Numbered from the stretch's first letter, positions 52,089 through 62,021 are shown. The stretch: 64,000 nucleotides of DNA from Lachnospiraceae bacterium (GCA_017436865.1 JAFSCH010000054.1:1-64000); one strand, 5' to 3'. Notes: a model not told the origin generated them from the letters alone. Translations and numbers: made by a program.

Positions 52089-53678
52089 TTAAAACTCTAG
52101 GAAATTCTCTACCTCCGGTTTTTTTGGTTCTTCCGGCTTTTCCTCTTGTTTTTCATCCTTTGGCTGTTCTTCTATTTTCTTTTGATGTACAGATTCCGTG
52201 CGAATCTGAATCACAGGACCTCCTGTTCCATTGATATAATCTCCAGTAATGGTCACTTCTCCAATATTTTCATCTTTTGGAATCTCATACATAATATCAA
52301 GCATGAATTCCTCGATAATGGCACGAAGTGCTCTTGCTCCTGTGTCTCGTTCCATGGCTTTCTCAGCAATTGCTTCTAAGGCACTATCATCAAAGTTTAA
52401 CTTTACCTCATCTAGCTCTAACAGCTTCTGATACTGCTTCAAAATGGCATTCTTTGGCTCCTGAAGAATCTGAATAAAGCTATCCTTATCCAGTCCATCC
52501 ATCGGACAGATAATCGGCAAACGACCTACAAACTCAGGAATCATACCAAATTTCTTGATATCCTCTACCTTAACTTTCTTTAAAATATTCTTCTCTTTAT
52601 CAAGAGAATCCTTCAATTCTGCATTGAAACCAATCGAAGTCTGTTTTGACAATCTCTGCTTAATAATTTCTTCCAAATCAGGGAATGCACCACCACAAAT
52701 AAATAAAATATTTCTAGTATTCACTGTTGTAAGAGGAACCATTGCATTTTTGCTATTAGCCCCAACCGGAACCTCTACATCTGCTCCTTCTAATAATTTC
52801 AACATTCCCTGCTGAACAGATTCACCACTGACATCTCTGGAATTAGTATTTTTCTTTTTTGCAATCTTATCAATTTCATCGATAAAAACAATACCACGTT
52901 CCGCACGTTCCACATCATTATCGGCAGCCGCGAGAAGCTTAGAGATAACAGACTCTATATCATCACCGATATAACCAGCTTCTGTTAACGAAGTTGCATC
53001 TGCAATAGCAAGTGGTACATCTAAAAGCTTTGCAAGTGTCTTAACCATATAGGTCTTACCACATCCTGTCGGACCAAGAAGAAGAATGTTGGATTTCTCA
53101 ATCTCAATTTCATCCATGGTTCCTGTTGCAACACGCTTATAATGATTGTATACTGCAACCGAAATTACCTTTTTCGCATAATCCTGACCTACCACAAAAT
53201 CATCCAATTGTGCCTTAATTTTGTGTGGTGCTGGTAAATCCTTCACATTAAATACAGCTTCTTTGTTCTCTTTTGGTTTTTTCTTCTTCAATCTCTGACG
53301 ATTTGGAATTCCACCATCACCTTGCAAATCTGCAATATTTACAAAGCTGATGTTCGGAAATCTACCTTTCTTTCCATCATTATTGTCCATTCCAAAGCCA
53401 CCTGTGTTATTCAGCATCCCTTGATAGTCAAACTGACTAACGGTGTCCATTGTCTTGTGCATACAATCTGAACATACGGAAATGTGATTTGGAAGCTTAA
53501 ACATCCTTCCCGCCTTACTCTCAGGTCTTCTACAGATGAAACAGACATCCTCGTATTCACTTTCCTTATCATAATCCTCTTCTGTGCTTTTTGAAAACTC
53601 ATCCTTATCGTCATCCGCTGATATATCTATCATTTCCATATCATCGTTTTCTAGTTCTTTATTATCCTGATCTGACAT
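52089..53678 (-). CDS. clpX: ClpX-like AAA+ unfoldase with extended termini
   Basis: The 529-residue protein has the zinc-binding domain CFICRRPESKAGRMFKL with CSDCMHK, Walker A GPTGCGKT, Walker B VFIDEIDKIA, the ClpP-binding IGF loop (TSIGFNAEL) and EFVGRLPIICPMD with ERDTGARALRAI. It is about 100 residues longer than usual ClpX because of an acidic N-terminus, a longer linker after the zinc finger and a Glu/Lys/Pro-rich tail. It should unfold substrates for ClpP. No clpP or tig gene is next to it, so it may be a second ClpX. Confidence 0.9.
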   Translation of the reverse strand: MSDQDNKELENDDMEMIDISADDDKDEFSKSTEEDYDKESEYEDVCFICRRPESKAGRMFKLPNHISVCSDCMHKTMDTVSQFDYQGMLNNTGGFGMDNNDGKKGRFPNISFVNIADLQGDGGIPNRQRLKKKKPKENKEAVFNVKDLPAPHKIKAQLDDFVVGQDYAKKVISVAVYNHYKRVATGTMDEIEIEKSNILLLGPTGCGKTYMVKTLAKLLDVPLAIADATSLTEAGYIGDDIESVISKLLAAADNDVERAERGIVFIDEIDKIAKKKNTNSRDVSGESVQQGMLKLLEGADVEVPVGANSKNAMVPLTTVNTRNILFICGGAFPDLEEIIKQRLSKQTSIGFNAELKDSLDKEKNILKKVKVEDIKKFGMIPEFVGRLPIICPMDGLDKDSFIQILQEPKNAILKQYQKLLELDEVKLNFDDSALEAIAEKAMERDTGARALRAIIEEFMLDIMYEIPKDENIGEVTITGDYINGTGGPVIQIRTESVHQKKIEEQPKDEKQEEKPEEPKKPEVENFLEF

Positions 53679-53701
53679 TTCAAACCTCCATATAACGTCT
53701 C

Positions 53702-55048
53702 TTATTCTATTCTATAACCTAACACAACCGTAATTTCCTGTTCCTGATAACCATTATCACTCTGACGCATAATCGTTATTTCTACACTTGTACCCGCTGC
53801 ATAGTATTCTAACAACTCTTGAAGCTGCGTCATCTGTGTAACCTCTTCACCTTCAAAAGCTACAATAATATCACCTTCTTGTATTCCTGAAGCCGCAGCC
53901 CCTGTATTTTCTAAAATCTCTGCCACATAAACTCCACGTGGAAGATTATATGTCATAGAAACCTCTTCTGTTACATCCGTACCCGAAATACCAAGAAATG
54001 CCTTCTCACTCTCCGCTACCTTTTGCTTTGTTTCTCGAAGCATCAATTCTTCAATAACCGGCTTTGCTGTTGTAATCGGTATCGCATATCCCATACCTTC
54101 TATCAGATAATCTGCAATCTTACTGGAATTAATCCCGATAACCTCTCCCTTGACATTCAAAAGTGCACCACCTGAATTACCCGGATTAATTGCTGCGTCC
54201 GTCTGGATCAGAAAATTACTTGTATTGTCATCAAACTCAATCTCTCTATTTAATGCACTAATAACCCCTGTTGTTACTGACTGCCCATAGCCTAAGGAAT
54301 TTCCAATCGCAATAACAGGCTCTCCTACCTGCAAAGCATCTGAATTTCCCAAAGTAGCAATCGCAATCTTCTGTTTTGTCTCTTCTTCAATATCTGCTAA
54401 CAATACAGTAATTACTGCCAAATCATGTTCCTTGCTTGTTCCTTTTACATAGGCAATTACTTCTGAATCATCAATAAACTGCACACTAAGCTGGTCATTC
54501 TCTTCAATTACATGATAATTGGTTACAATTAGAAGCTCATCCTCATTTTCCCCAACAATAATACCGGAACCACTTGCTTCTTCCTCCGACTCATCTCCAT
54601 ACCAGTCCATTGCGGTATAAAAATTGGTAATAGAAACAACACATGGCATTGCTGATTTTACGACTTCTGTCACATCAGAAACAACAGCAGTAACTGTTTC
54701 CATCTGTGGAATTTCCGTTTCTTCCTTGGTTCCTTCTATTTTGATAGGCTCAGAATTCTCAACCGTCTGATATTTCTCCACCTCATCCAAAATATCCTCT
54801 TTTACAAGATTCAATTCCTCTGATACATTCTCTACTCTGGCAAGTCTTCCTGTAACGCCTGAAAATGCTAATATCATATAGACTCCAAATCCTGCACATA
54901 CACCAAAAAGAAGTCCCTGACAACATCGTACTACTAACTTTCTAAAAACCGGATGTTGCCTCTTGGCCTTTATCTTTCGCCCATTTAAGTACATATTACT
55001 ATACTGTTCTATATTTACATATTGTTTCTGGTTCTCCATTTCACTCAT
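53702..55048 (-). CDS. HtrA-like membrane-anchored serine protease, second copy
   Basis: This protein has 448 residues with one membrane segment (about 45-65), an S1C domain and a PDZ domain. The triad is in TNYHVIEEND (His), HDLAVITV (Asp) and NPGNSGGALLN (Ser); the PDZ part has TGAAASGIQEGDIIVAFEG. It lies 24 bp upstream of clpX in the same direction, which joins outer and inner protein quality control in one unit. The start MSEMEN is preferred; an in-frame ATG four codons earlier abuts AGAAAGG too closely. Confidence 0.93.
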   Translation of the reverse strand: MSEMENQKQYVNIEQYSNMYLNGRKIKAKRQHPVFRKLVVRCCQGLLFGVCAGFGVYMILAFSGVTGRLARVENVSEELNLVKEDILDEVEKYQTVENSEPIKIEGTKEETEIPQMETVTAVVSDVTEVVKSAMPCVVSITNFYTAMDWYGDESEEEASGSGIIVGENEDELLIVTNYHVIEENDQLSVQFIDDSEVIAYVKGTSKEHDLAVITVLLADIEEETKQKIAIATLGNSDALQVGEPVIAIGNSLGYGQSVTTGVISALNREIEFDDNTSNFLIQTDAAINPGNSGGALLNVKGEVIGINSSKIADYLIEGMGYAIPITTAKPVIEELMLRETKQKVAESEKAFLGISGTDVTEEVSMTYNLPRGVYVAEILENTGAAASGIQEGDIIVAFEGEEVTQMTQLQELLEYYAAGTSVEITIMRQSDNGYQEQEITVVLGYRIE

Positions 55049-55083
55049 GTCAATAACCATGCCTTTCTATTGCCGCAAATATG

Positions 55084-56025
55084 TTATATTCTCTTTTTCC
55101 AATACTGCTTATTACTGCTACATTTTAATATTATACCATAAGGAAAACGTTTGTAGTGTTTTCCTAACTGATATCCTAAATATTTACATCCGCTTGATAC
55201 AATCAGATATGGTATCAGTTTCTTCTGTTTGTTCTCCGCAAGATGCCTTATCGTCTTTTTCACTAGCGAAATCCCTTCACTTTGCGAAGAAACTCCTGCA
55301 AATACTTCAGGATGGTCTGCCTGTGATACACCAAGATCAAAATTTCTCTGAAACTGTTGTACACAAGAATAATTATGAGAATGAATCACTTTTGCCTCAG
55401 CCGCATATACAATCTTATATCCTGCCTGAATCGCACGACCTGCAAAAATCATATCTTCATTGAAAATTGCCTTTTTTACAAATCCGCCCATCATATCGAA
55501 TATATTTCTATTATATGCCGCGCATACATTAGAACAAAAAAATGTTTTTATACCAAGCTCTGACAAATCCTCTTTTGATTTTATTCTAGTTTCTTCGGGA
55601 TAATTAAAACTTCTAGTGAACTTCTCTATCTCACCACAATCCGGCATCGGAAGTTGTCTGGCATAAGCTGCTGCTACACCCTTATTATGCTCTAACGCTT
55701 CTACTAGCCTTTCTACCAGATATTCATCTGCTGGAATAGCATCATGAGTCATACAAATAAAAATATCTGCGTTAGAATACGCTGTTGCCCTATTTCTTGT
55801 TCCACCATGATCAAACTCCTTTGCTGATACATGTCGAACCTCAATATTTTTATATCGTTGCAAAAAACCTGTTCCATAGAACAATGTCTCAAAATACTTC
55901 TCTTCTGTATTCATAATGATAATCTTATGAACCGGATATGTTTGCTTTTCTAAAGCCTCTATCAAACGCATAACCTGTTTCTCTGGCTTATAAGTTAACA
56001 AAATGACATCTACCTTATGTTGCAT
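55084..56025 (-). CDS. rhamnosyltransferase-like family 2 glycosyltransferase
   Basis: The 313-residue GT-A protein has VDVILLTYKPEKQVMRLIE, the HVSAKEFDHGGTRNRA block that is characteristic of rhamnosyltransferase-type GT2 enzymes, CMTHDAIP (metal site) and FCSNVCAAYNR. The C-terminus is basic. It probably adds rhamnose or a similar deoxysugar to the glycan built on the WbaP product downstream. GAGGTTAG lies upstream of the ATG. Confidence 0.87.
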   Translation of the reverse strand: MQHKVDVILLTYKPEKQVMRLIEALEKQTYPVHKIIIMNTEEKYFETLFYGTGFLQRYKNIEVRHVSAKEFDHGGTRNRATAYSNADIFICMTHDAIPADEYLVERLVEALEHNKGVAAAYARQLPMPDCGEIEKFTRSFNYPEETRIKSKEDLSELGIKTFFCSNVCAAYNRNIFDMMGGFVKKAIFNEDMIFAGRAIQAGYKIVYAAEAKVIHSHNYSCVQQFQRNFDLGVSQADHPEVFAGVSSQSEGISLVKKTIRHLAENKQKKLIPYLIVSSGCKYLGYQLGKHYKRFPYGIILKCSSNKQYWKKRI

Positions 56026-56068
56026 ACTCTTAAGCTAACCTCTCTCGTTTTATTTCTTTTTTACTCCA

Positions 56069-56098
56069 CAAAAGGAGTCGTAGGAACACGACCCCTTT
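56069..56098 (-). terminator. Rho-independent terminator of the LCP gene
   Basis: AAAGGAGTCGT pairs with ACGACCCCTTT with one mismatch, and TTTTG follows on the minus strand. It lies five bases beyond the LCP stop. Confidence 0.75.
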
Positions 56099-56102
56099 AT
56101 CA

Positions 56103-57482
56103 TTATTTCGTATATGCTGCTGTTTCGCTCTGAATCTTCTGACTGCAGGTTTTCACCGTTTCAGATGGCTGATAATCTGCTTCTGTAGCACCAAAGAAGA
56201 ACTGATGAAGCAGAATAACATTCTCTTCCAATGTGGTTGGAACAATACAACTTCCTTTCTTGCCGAGCATACCAGTCCAAAACTCTCCATCAAACGGGAA
56301 ACCTGATGTTTCGCCGAAGGAATATTTTGCAATATCTCCTAAAAGTTCTAAAATCTCACTCAGCTCTAAAGACGTAGCTACCTGTGGGAATACCGACTCT
56401 GCAATACCACTCAAGGTAGAAGGATTCATCGTTAATGCTTTTTTAGCCACCTTCTCAATTACAGTTCTCTGTCTCTGCGTACGTCCAAAGTCATTACCCA
56501 CCTGACGAATACGCATATATGCTGTTGCCTGTAAACCATTCAGTTTCTGTAAGCCTGGTTGCGTAACAGGCGTATAATCTACTCCCGGCGTTGCTACATA
56601 ATTCGGTTCACCTGCGGCATTCAAGCCATCCTGCTTACCTACCATACTAATCTGGAAATTGTTCAGATGAATAATCTCAGCTTGTGTTACATTTATCTCG
56701 ATACCTCCAATGGAATCAATGGCATTAATAACACCTTCAAATCCAATAGTCACAAAGTCTGTGATATTTAAGTCTAAATTCATATTCAACATAGCAATCG
56801 CCTGCTTTGGTCCACCTTTAGAATAAGCAAGGTTTGCCTTATTGTAGGTATCTGTACTAAGATTCAAGAAAGTGTCACGGTATAAAGACACCAACTTTAC
56901 ATCTCCCGTATCCTGATTAATAGAAGCTATCATAATAACATCTGTTCTTGTTGCTTTATCTAACTGCTTTTCTCTAGAATCTACTCCAAAAATTGCGATA
57001 TTTCGGTATCCCTTCATGACACCTGTCTCCGCATATTCCTGTATTTCCTCATTAATCTCTACTTCTTCTTCATCAATGGCAACAATATTAATCTTTCTTA
57101 CCTGATTAACGCCCCAAAAAACAACAAGTAACATAAGAAGCACAAAAATCTCTGCCACGAACAACAAAATCTTATTACGTTTCTTTTTCTGTACTTGCTG
57201 TGGTGTTAAAGGTGCTTTTTCCTTATTCACTGGTCGCTTGCCTCCCTGAGGTGGTCTTCCTTTCTGTATCGGGCGTTTCTTACCTTGAGGTGGTCTTCCT
57301 GTTTGTGATGGATGTTTTTTACCCTGCGGTGTTCTTCCTACTGTTGATGCCGCCTGTTTTCTTTCTCCATTTTCCACTACTCTATTTTGTCTGCTTCCTT
57401 GCGTGCGATTCCCCTGCGCAACTTTACGCGTTCCGCTTCCTCTCGTTACTCCAGACTGTCTACTATTTCTGCTATCTTCCAT
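56103..57482 (-). CDS. LytR-CpsA-Psr (LCP) family glycopolymer ligase
   Basis: The 459-residue protein has a very basic, repetitive cytoplasmic N-terminus with units such as GRPPQGKKRPIQK, a membrane segment (about residues 107-125) and an LCP domain (NIAIFGVDSREKQLDKATRTD, LVSLYRDTFLN, YMRIRQVGNDFGRTQRQR). LCP enzymes move finished glycopolymers from undecaprenyl pyrophosphate to the cell wall. It is placed 14 bp after the WbaP-type gene, so the start and end of wall glycan synthesis are linked. Confidence 0.93.
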   Translation of the reverse strand: MEDSRNSRQSGVTRGSGTRKVAQGNRTQGSRQNRVVENGERKQAASTVGRTPQGKKHPSQTGRPPQGKKRPIQKGRPPQGGKRPVNKEKAPLTPQQVQKKKRNKILLFVAEIFVLLMLLVVFWGVNQVRKINIVAIDEEEVEINEEIQEYAETGVMKGYRNIAIFGVDSREKQLDKATRTDVIMIASINQDTGDVKLVSLYRDTFLNLSTDTYNKANLAYSKGGPKQAIAMLNMNLDLNITDFVTIGFEGVINAIDSIGGIEINVTQAEIIHLNNFQISMVGKQDGLNAAGEPNYVATPGVDYTPVTQPGLQKLNGLQATAYMRIRQVGNDFGRTQRQRTVIEKVAKKALTMNPSTLSGIAESVFPQVATSLELSEILELLGDIAKYSFGETSGFPFDGEFWTGMLGKKGSCIVPTTLEENVILLHQFFFGATEADYQPSETVKTCSQKIQSETAAYTK

Positions 57483-57496
57483 TTTGCATTTCTCCC

Positions 57497-58906
57497 TTAG
57501 TATGCATTCTTATTGATAAAACCTTTAAAAAAAGTTAAAAACAGAATCTTTAAATCAAACCCAAAGGTCCAATTCTCAATATAATACAAATCATACTCAA
57601 TCCTCTTACGAATTGAAGTATCTCCACGATATCCATTTACCTGCGCCCAGCCGGTTAATCCCGGACGTACCTGATGCTTTATCATATATCGTGGTATCTC
57701 TTCTCGGAATTTTTCAACAAAAAGAGGTCTCTCTGGACGTGGGCCTACCAAACTCATATCTCCCTTTAATACATTAAAAAACTGAGGCATTTCATCAATA
57801 CTCGTCTTTCTCAATAGTCTTCCTATCTTGGTGACTCTTGGATCGTTTTTCTTCGTCCAACCTTTTTTTTCTTCCTCTTCTTTTTGAACTTCCATAGTGC
57901 GGAACTTGTACATTTTAAAAGGTCTATTATGAAGCCCTACTCTTTCCTGTCTAAATATTAACGGTCCCTTACTCGTTAGTTTAATTCCAATTGCTGCAAG
58001 CAGCATAAATGGTGAAAATAGAATAATTGCTATAACAGCTCCCAAAATATCCATGACACGTTTTAACAACATATTTGCAGTATTGGTAAGAGGTACCCTT
58101 CGTATATTAACAACTGCAAGACCGCCCAAATCCTCCAAATAAGGACTACTTGGAATTACGCGGTTATAATCAGGAATAAATTTAGTATGAACGCCTGACT
58201 TTTCACATATATTTACAATGTCCTCCAGAAAATCATAATCCTCCAAAGCCAATGTGATTCCTATTTCATCCAAATTATTTTCTTCCAATATAGCCGAAAG
58301 ATTTTCTATCTCTCCTACAACCTTAATTCCTTTATAAGTTGTTCCTTTTGGTATCCTATCATCCAGAATCCCACAAATCTCATATCCCCATTCGGGATTC
58401 GATAATATCTTATCTACATAACTTTCTGCTGCTCTTGAGTATCCTACCAGCAAAATATGCTTCATATTATACCCTTTTTTTCGGAAATAACGCAACGTAT
58501 GTCTTACGTTTCTTCGCATAAGAGCTTCTGCCACAATATTAATTCCATAAAATAATACCACCATTCCTCGCGAGAAATCCGGAATCTTTGCAGCATACAT
58601 GAACACCATGATAGCAAGTAAACCAACTGTATTGGCCTTTATAATATTAAACAGCTCGTATTTTTGTCTTGCCATTCTCTTTGAAGTATACATATCAAAA
58701 ATATTGTATAACAACAAATAACCTGGTATTACTGCAAGCAGTACTGAAAAATAAATTTCCTTTGCTAAAATACCAGTTCCAGGAAGTAGTTCAACTACAG
58801 AACCACCAAGCCATAAGAACCATGCAGCAAAATAGGACGCAGCAATAACAACCGCATCCAACAATACAAGCAGTCTATTAAAATATTTCTGATTATCTCT
58901 TATCAC
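57497..58906 (-). CDS. undecaprenyl-phosphate sugar phosphotransferase (WbaP/CpsE type)
   Basis: The 469-residue protein has four N-terminal membrane segments, a CoA-binding-like Rossmann domain (ILLVGYSRAAESYVDKIL) and the bacterial sugar transferase domain with KRVMDILGAVIAIILF, PLIFRQERVGLHNRPFKMYKFRTM and PRVTKIGRLLRKTSIDEMPQ. It starts repeat-unit synthesis by moving hexose-1-phosphate to undecaprenyl phosphate. The GTG start at 58906 with AAGGG seven bases upstream is preferred to the longer frame, which runs into a hairpin. Confidence 0.93.
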   Translation of the reverse strand: MIRDNQKYFNRLLVLLDAVVIAASYFAAWFLWLGGSVVELLPGTGILAKEIYFSVLLAVIPGYLLLYNIFDMYTSKRMARQKYELFNIIKANTVGLLAIMVFMYAAKIPDFSRGMVVLFYGINIVAEALMRRNVRHTLRYFRKKGYNMKHILLVGYSRAAESYVDKILSNPEWGYEICGILDDRIPKGTTYKGIKVVGEIENLSAILEENNLDEIGITLALEDYDFLEDIVNICEKSGVHTKFIPDYNRVIPSSPYLEDLGGLAVVNIRRVPLTNTANMLLKRVMDILGAVIAIILFSPFMLLAAIGIKLTSKGPLIFRQERVGLHNRPFKMYKFRTMEVQKEEEEKKGWTKKNDPRVTKIGRLLRKTSIDEMPQFFNVLKGDMSLVGPRPERPLFVEKFREEIPRYMIKHQVRPGLTGWAQVNGYRGDTSIRKRIEYDLYYIENWTFGFDLKILFLTFFKGFINKNAY

Positions 58907-58921
58907 TATATCACCCTTATA

Positions 58922-58948
58922 TTTACTGCTCACTGCGCTCGCAGTAAA
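58922..58948. repeat. hairpin in the leader of the sugar phosphotransferase gene
   Basis: TTTACTGC and GCAGTAAA pair around an 11-base loop TCACTGCGCTC. This is like the first hairpin of the 1141 element (GTTACTG, TTCACTCCGTTC, CAGTAAC), so it may be a remnant of that family. Confidence 0.5.
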
Positions 58949-59051
58949 ATATGCTTACTAACGCATTTGCACCCTTTTATTACAGACATGGTATATTTTA
59001 CAATATTTACTTGTAAAGTACAACTTTATTTTCTTTTTTGTTGTTTTTTGT

Positions 59052-60023
59052 CTATTTTTGCAATATCATTCGCCACAAATTGTACCAAAGCCGACATTGT
59101 ACCTGCACATAATACCTTATACGATTCTTAGAAAATAGAACCTTATGCCTTCTTCCTTTCTTGCTGATTGCCAACCTAATTCCATCGGCTAATCCAAATA
59201 CATATTGCTTACCCAATCCTTTTTTTATAAAAAAAAGAGTCTTAATCAAGAAACCTACAATCAAAAAAGGTAGATTAATCAAAATCTGTATCATTGGCAT
59301 ATTTTTATATATAATATAAATACTATTCTGCGAAGCAAGCCTTGTCTTAAATGCATTGTATCTGGAGCCACTCGTAGCACTTCCTGCATGATAAACAATT
59401 GCCCTTGGAGCATAAATATTTTTGTATCCATAAAGCTGTGCACGATACCCAATATCAATATCTTCTAAATAAGCAAAATGTTCTTCATCAAAAAGACCAA
59501 TTTCATCAAATATTTCCTTTCGATATATCGCAGCTCCCGCACAAGAAGCAAATATTTCGCAGCTCTTATTATATAAATCAGAACGTTTTCCTTTTCCTCT
59601 TGCAAATGCCCAGCCTAGTGCACAATAAAAATCACCTGCATCATCCAGTATCTCTTTATTATGAAGTGCTATCATCTTAGCACTTGCCGAAAAGATATTA
59701 GGGCTTTGTTCTATTGCTTTTTCCAATTCATGCACAAAAGAAAGTTCAACTCTTGTATCATTATTCAATAAAATAACATACGGTGTTTTGCTTGCAAGAA
59801 TACCCTGATTCACAGCTTTATCAAACCCTGTATTTTCCGCATTTTCAATCAGAGTAACCTGTGGAAATTTTTCTTTCACCAGTTCAAGACTTCCATCCTT
59901 TGAAGCATTGTCTACCACAATTACCTCAAAATCTGTATCTGTACCGACAAACAAACTTTCCAAGCATGCTTCAATATACTTTATTCCATTGTAATTAGGT
60001 ATCACTATCGTTGTTTTTGCCAT
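59052..60023 (-). CDS. family 2 glycosyltransferase
   Basis: The 323-residue protein has TTIVIPNYNGIKYIEACLES, VVDNASKDGS and LLNNDTRVE, then FAYLEDIDIGYRAQLYG, the set found in rhamnosyl- and galactosyltransferases of the WbbL/GlfT type. A hydrophobic segment lies near residue 265. The start MAKTTI is preferred; an in-frame ATG four codons earlier follows AGAAAGG too closely. Linkage is unknown. Confidence 0.88.
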   Translation of the reverse strand: MAKTTIVIPNYNGIKYIEACLESLFVGTDTDFEVIVVDNASKDGSLELVKEKFPQVTLIENAENTGFDKAVNQGILASKTPYVILLNNDTRVELSFVHELEKAIEQSPNIFSASAKMIALHNKEILDDAGDFYCALGWAFARGKGKRSDLYNKSCEIFASCAGAAIYRKEIFDEIGLFDEEHFAYLEDIDIGYRAQLYGYKNIYAPRAIVYHAGSATSGSRYNAFKTRLASQNSIYIIYKNMPMIQILINLPFLIVGFLIKTLFFIKKGLGKQYVFGLADGIRLAISKKGRRHKVLFSKNRIRYYVQVQCRLWYNLWRMILQK

Positions 60024-60068
60024 TCGCACATCCATGCCTTTCTATAGCTTTCGCCTGATATCAAACCG

Positions 60069-61445
60069 TTACACCTTACGTATATTCTCTGGATCCAAAA
60101 GCAATCGTCCACCCTCTGCAAGCAATTGATGACTCAATCTTCTATTTAGCTTTTCCAACTGCTCCACTTCCAATTCTCGAATCCATTGTGGAAGTTCCTT
60201 CACTCCTGTATTTTCAGCTATTTCATTCTCTTCATAAAAAGTATTTACATAGGAATGTCCCGTTATTTCTTCATATATAGCATGATACTTCTTATTTACA
60301 GCCATATTTCTAATATCCAACACTATAACATTCTGATACAAATCCATTCGATTCATATATCCTGCATATATTAATGGTTGTCCTTTGTACTGGCCACTTC
60401 TGACCTTTCCTTTTGATACAACAAAGCCACCAACCGCCGCTAGATCATCTCTGTGCTGTAGCACACAATTTCGATATGCAATACGATAAAAACCAAGATG
60501 TTTATTATGTCTGATATCTGCCTTCCATCCCATACGTCTGATAAAATCTGCCAGCGCTTTTCTTCCTGCTTCATAAGCATACATTTTACTTAAGGGATTC
60601 TCTGACGTAGATGCTTCATGACAACGCCAATGATATAACACTTTTGGCACATGTACAATCTGTTCCTCTACTCTTTTCCCTTGTCCTTCACGCTCTTTTA
60701 GCAAGAGACCGCTGACAATACGAAGCACCAAATCAAAGTCTTGCGCTCCATCAAATTGCTTTCTTATCTGCAATTTCTGCAGTTCTTCTGTTTTTATTAC
60801 CATAAAATGACAGATGTAATTATTTGTCATGATCAGATCAAGATTAAAATCAAGCTTAAAATGAGGATCAAAAAAACTCTTTCCTTCTGAATCACACTTA
60901 TCTTCATCCGAGTATAGCATAACAGGTGATATCCCTTTTTGTTTACATTCCAATATCGTCTTTGCCATTTGATAAAGCGCATCGTAAGTCAGCAAGTCAT
61001 CATGATCCAGCAATCCACAATACTCTCCTGTTGCATAAGATAACGCCCGATTGGTATTATCAGCAATGCCCTCATTATCTTCCAAGCGTATATAGCGAAT
61101 CCTCTCATCCCGATACTCTGCCACCGTCTGTTCTACAAGATCTGTTTCACTTCCATCTGCAATGATTAACTCCCAGTCCTCATAGGATTGTCCCAGACAG
61201 CACTCAATCAATGCACGCATATACTCTGGCTTTGTCTCAAATGCAGGAACTGCTAAAGACAACTTAATTCCTTTTACACTTTCATCTGCTCTCTGCATTG
61301 CCAACTCTACTTCATCCAGAATCGTATAGCAATAATCCGCATAATATCTTGCCGTCACTCGTTCCCAAGCAGCACACAAAGCTTCCTTATATCCATTCTT
61401 TTTGCCATAATTAATCGTCTTTCTGACATTTTGTACAATTGACAC
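60069..61445 (-). CDS. family 2 glycosyltransferase with N-terminal extension
   Basis: The 458-residue product has a helical N-terminus and then a GT-A domain (LSLAVPAFETKPEYMRALIE, IADGSETD, GLLDHDDLLTYDAL, VLYHWRCHEASTSENP). The set resembles GT2 enzymes of large rhamnan or heteropolysaccharide loci. The GTG start has GAGG eight bases upstream. The C-terminal part is rich in charge and helical. It lies between a GtrA gene and another GT2 gene. Confidence 0.87.
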   Translation of the reverse strand: MSIVQNVRKTINYGKKNGYKEALCAAWERVTARYYADYCYTILDEVELAMQRADESVKGIKLSLAVPAFETKPEYMRALIECCLGQSYEDWELIIADGSETDLVEQTVAEYRDERIRYIRLEDNEGIADNTNRALSYATGEYCGLLDHDDLLTYDALYQMAKTILECKQKGISPVMLYSDEDKCDSEGKSFFDPHFKLDFNLDLIMTNNYICHFMVIKTEELQKLQIRKQFDGAQDFDLVLRIVSGLLLKEREGQGKRVEEQIVHVPKVLYHWRCHEASTSENPLSKMYAYEAGRKALADFIRRMGWKADIRHNKHLGFYRIAYRNCVLQHRDDLAAVGGFVVSKGKVRSGQYKGQPLIYAGYMNRMDLYQNVIVLDIRNMAVNKKYHAIYEEITGHSYVNTFYEENEIAENTGVKELPQWIRELEVEQLEKLNRRLSHQLLAEGGRLLLDPENIRKV

Positions 61446-61471
61446 GTTCTTAACCTCTTCCTACCAAACAA

Positions 61472-61930
61472 TTACTTTTTTTCTAAAAAAATCTTTCTTG
61501 TAATAAAGTTATATACCATCACAATTGCTGTTGCAACTATCTTTGCAGCAGTAAATGCAAGACTGTAACCTAATAATTGCTGTATCCATTCCACATTATT
61601 ATAAATCAGTACCGTACATGTCCACATAATTACCTGATTTAATCCCAATCCTATCACGCTTAAGATAATAAAAATCACGAATTCAGCCTTACGATTCATA
61701 TCTTCTTTTCGTTCAAACACAAATTTGAAACTAAGTATATAATTCACAATTACAGAAACTGTGAATCCTAAAGCCGACCCTATCTGAGACCCCATGCTAA
61801 AACTATTCTCGCCAAACACTCCTATTGCTAGCACAATCTGAAGCACAACAAGTCCAACTAAATAATCTATAAAAAAGCATAAAAATCCAACTGCTCCAAA
61901 TTTCATTATCTGTTCCATTAATTTTTTCAT
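61472..61930 (-). CDS. GtrA family membrane protein
   Basis: The 152-residue protein has four membrane segments and the GtrA start KKLMEQIMKFGAVGFLCFFI, then FTVSVIVNYILSFKFVFERK. GtrA-type proteins are thought to help flip lipid-linked sugars or to work with GtrB-type synthases. The start MKKLME is favoured by family fit; two ATG codons further up (61942, 61972) are in frame. A two-hairpin repeat lies in its leader. Confidence 0.87.
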   Translation of the reverse strand: MKKLMEQIMKFGAVGFLCFFIDYLVGLVVLQIVLAIGVFGENSFSMGSQIGSALGFTVSVIVNYILSFKFVFERKEDMNRKAEFVIFIILSVIGLGLNQVIMWTCTVLIYNNVEWIQQLLGYSLAFTAAKIVATAIVMVYNFITRKIFLEKK

Positions 61931-61942
61931 ATTACCATCCAT

Positions 61943-62021
61943 GCCTTTCTCAAATTCTGCGAATTCGTGCAAAGCACAAATTTGCCGTGTGAAAAATCTT
62001 CCGTCTATGGATTTTTCACAC
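61943..62021 (-). repeat. two-hairpin dispersed repeat in the 5' leader, second copy
   Basis: GTGTGAAAAATC and GATTTTTCACAC form a perfect 12-bp stem; GCAAATTTGTGC and GCACGAATTCGC form a second stem with two G-U type pairs. GAGAAAGG follows as the ribosome site. The copy at 20219-20294 has the same layout before a methyltransferase gene. Confidence 0.75.
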
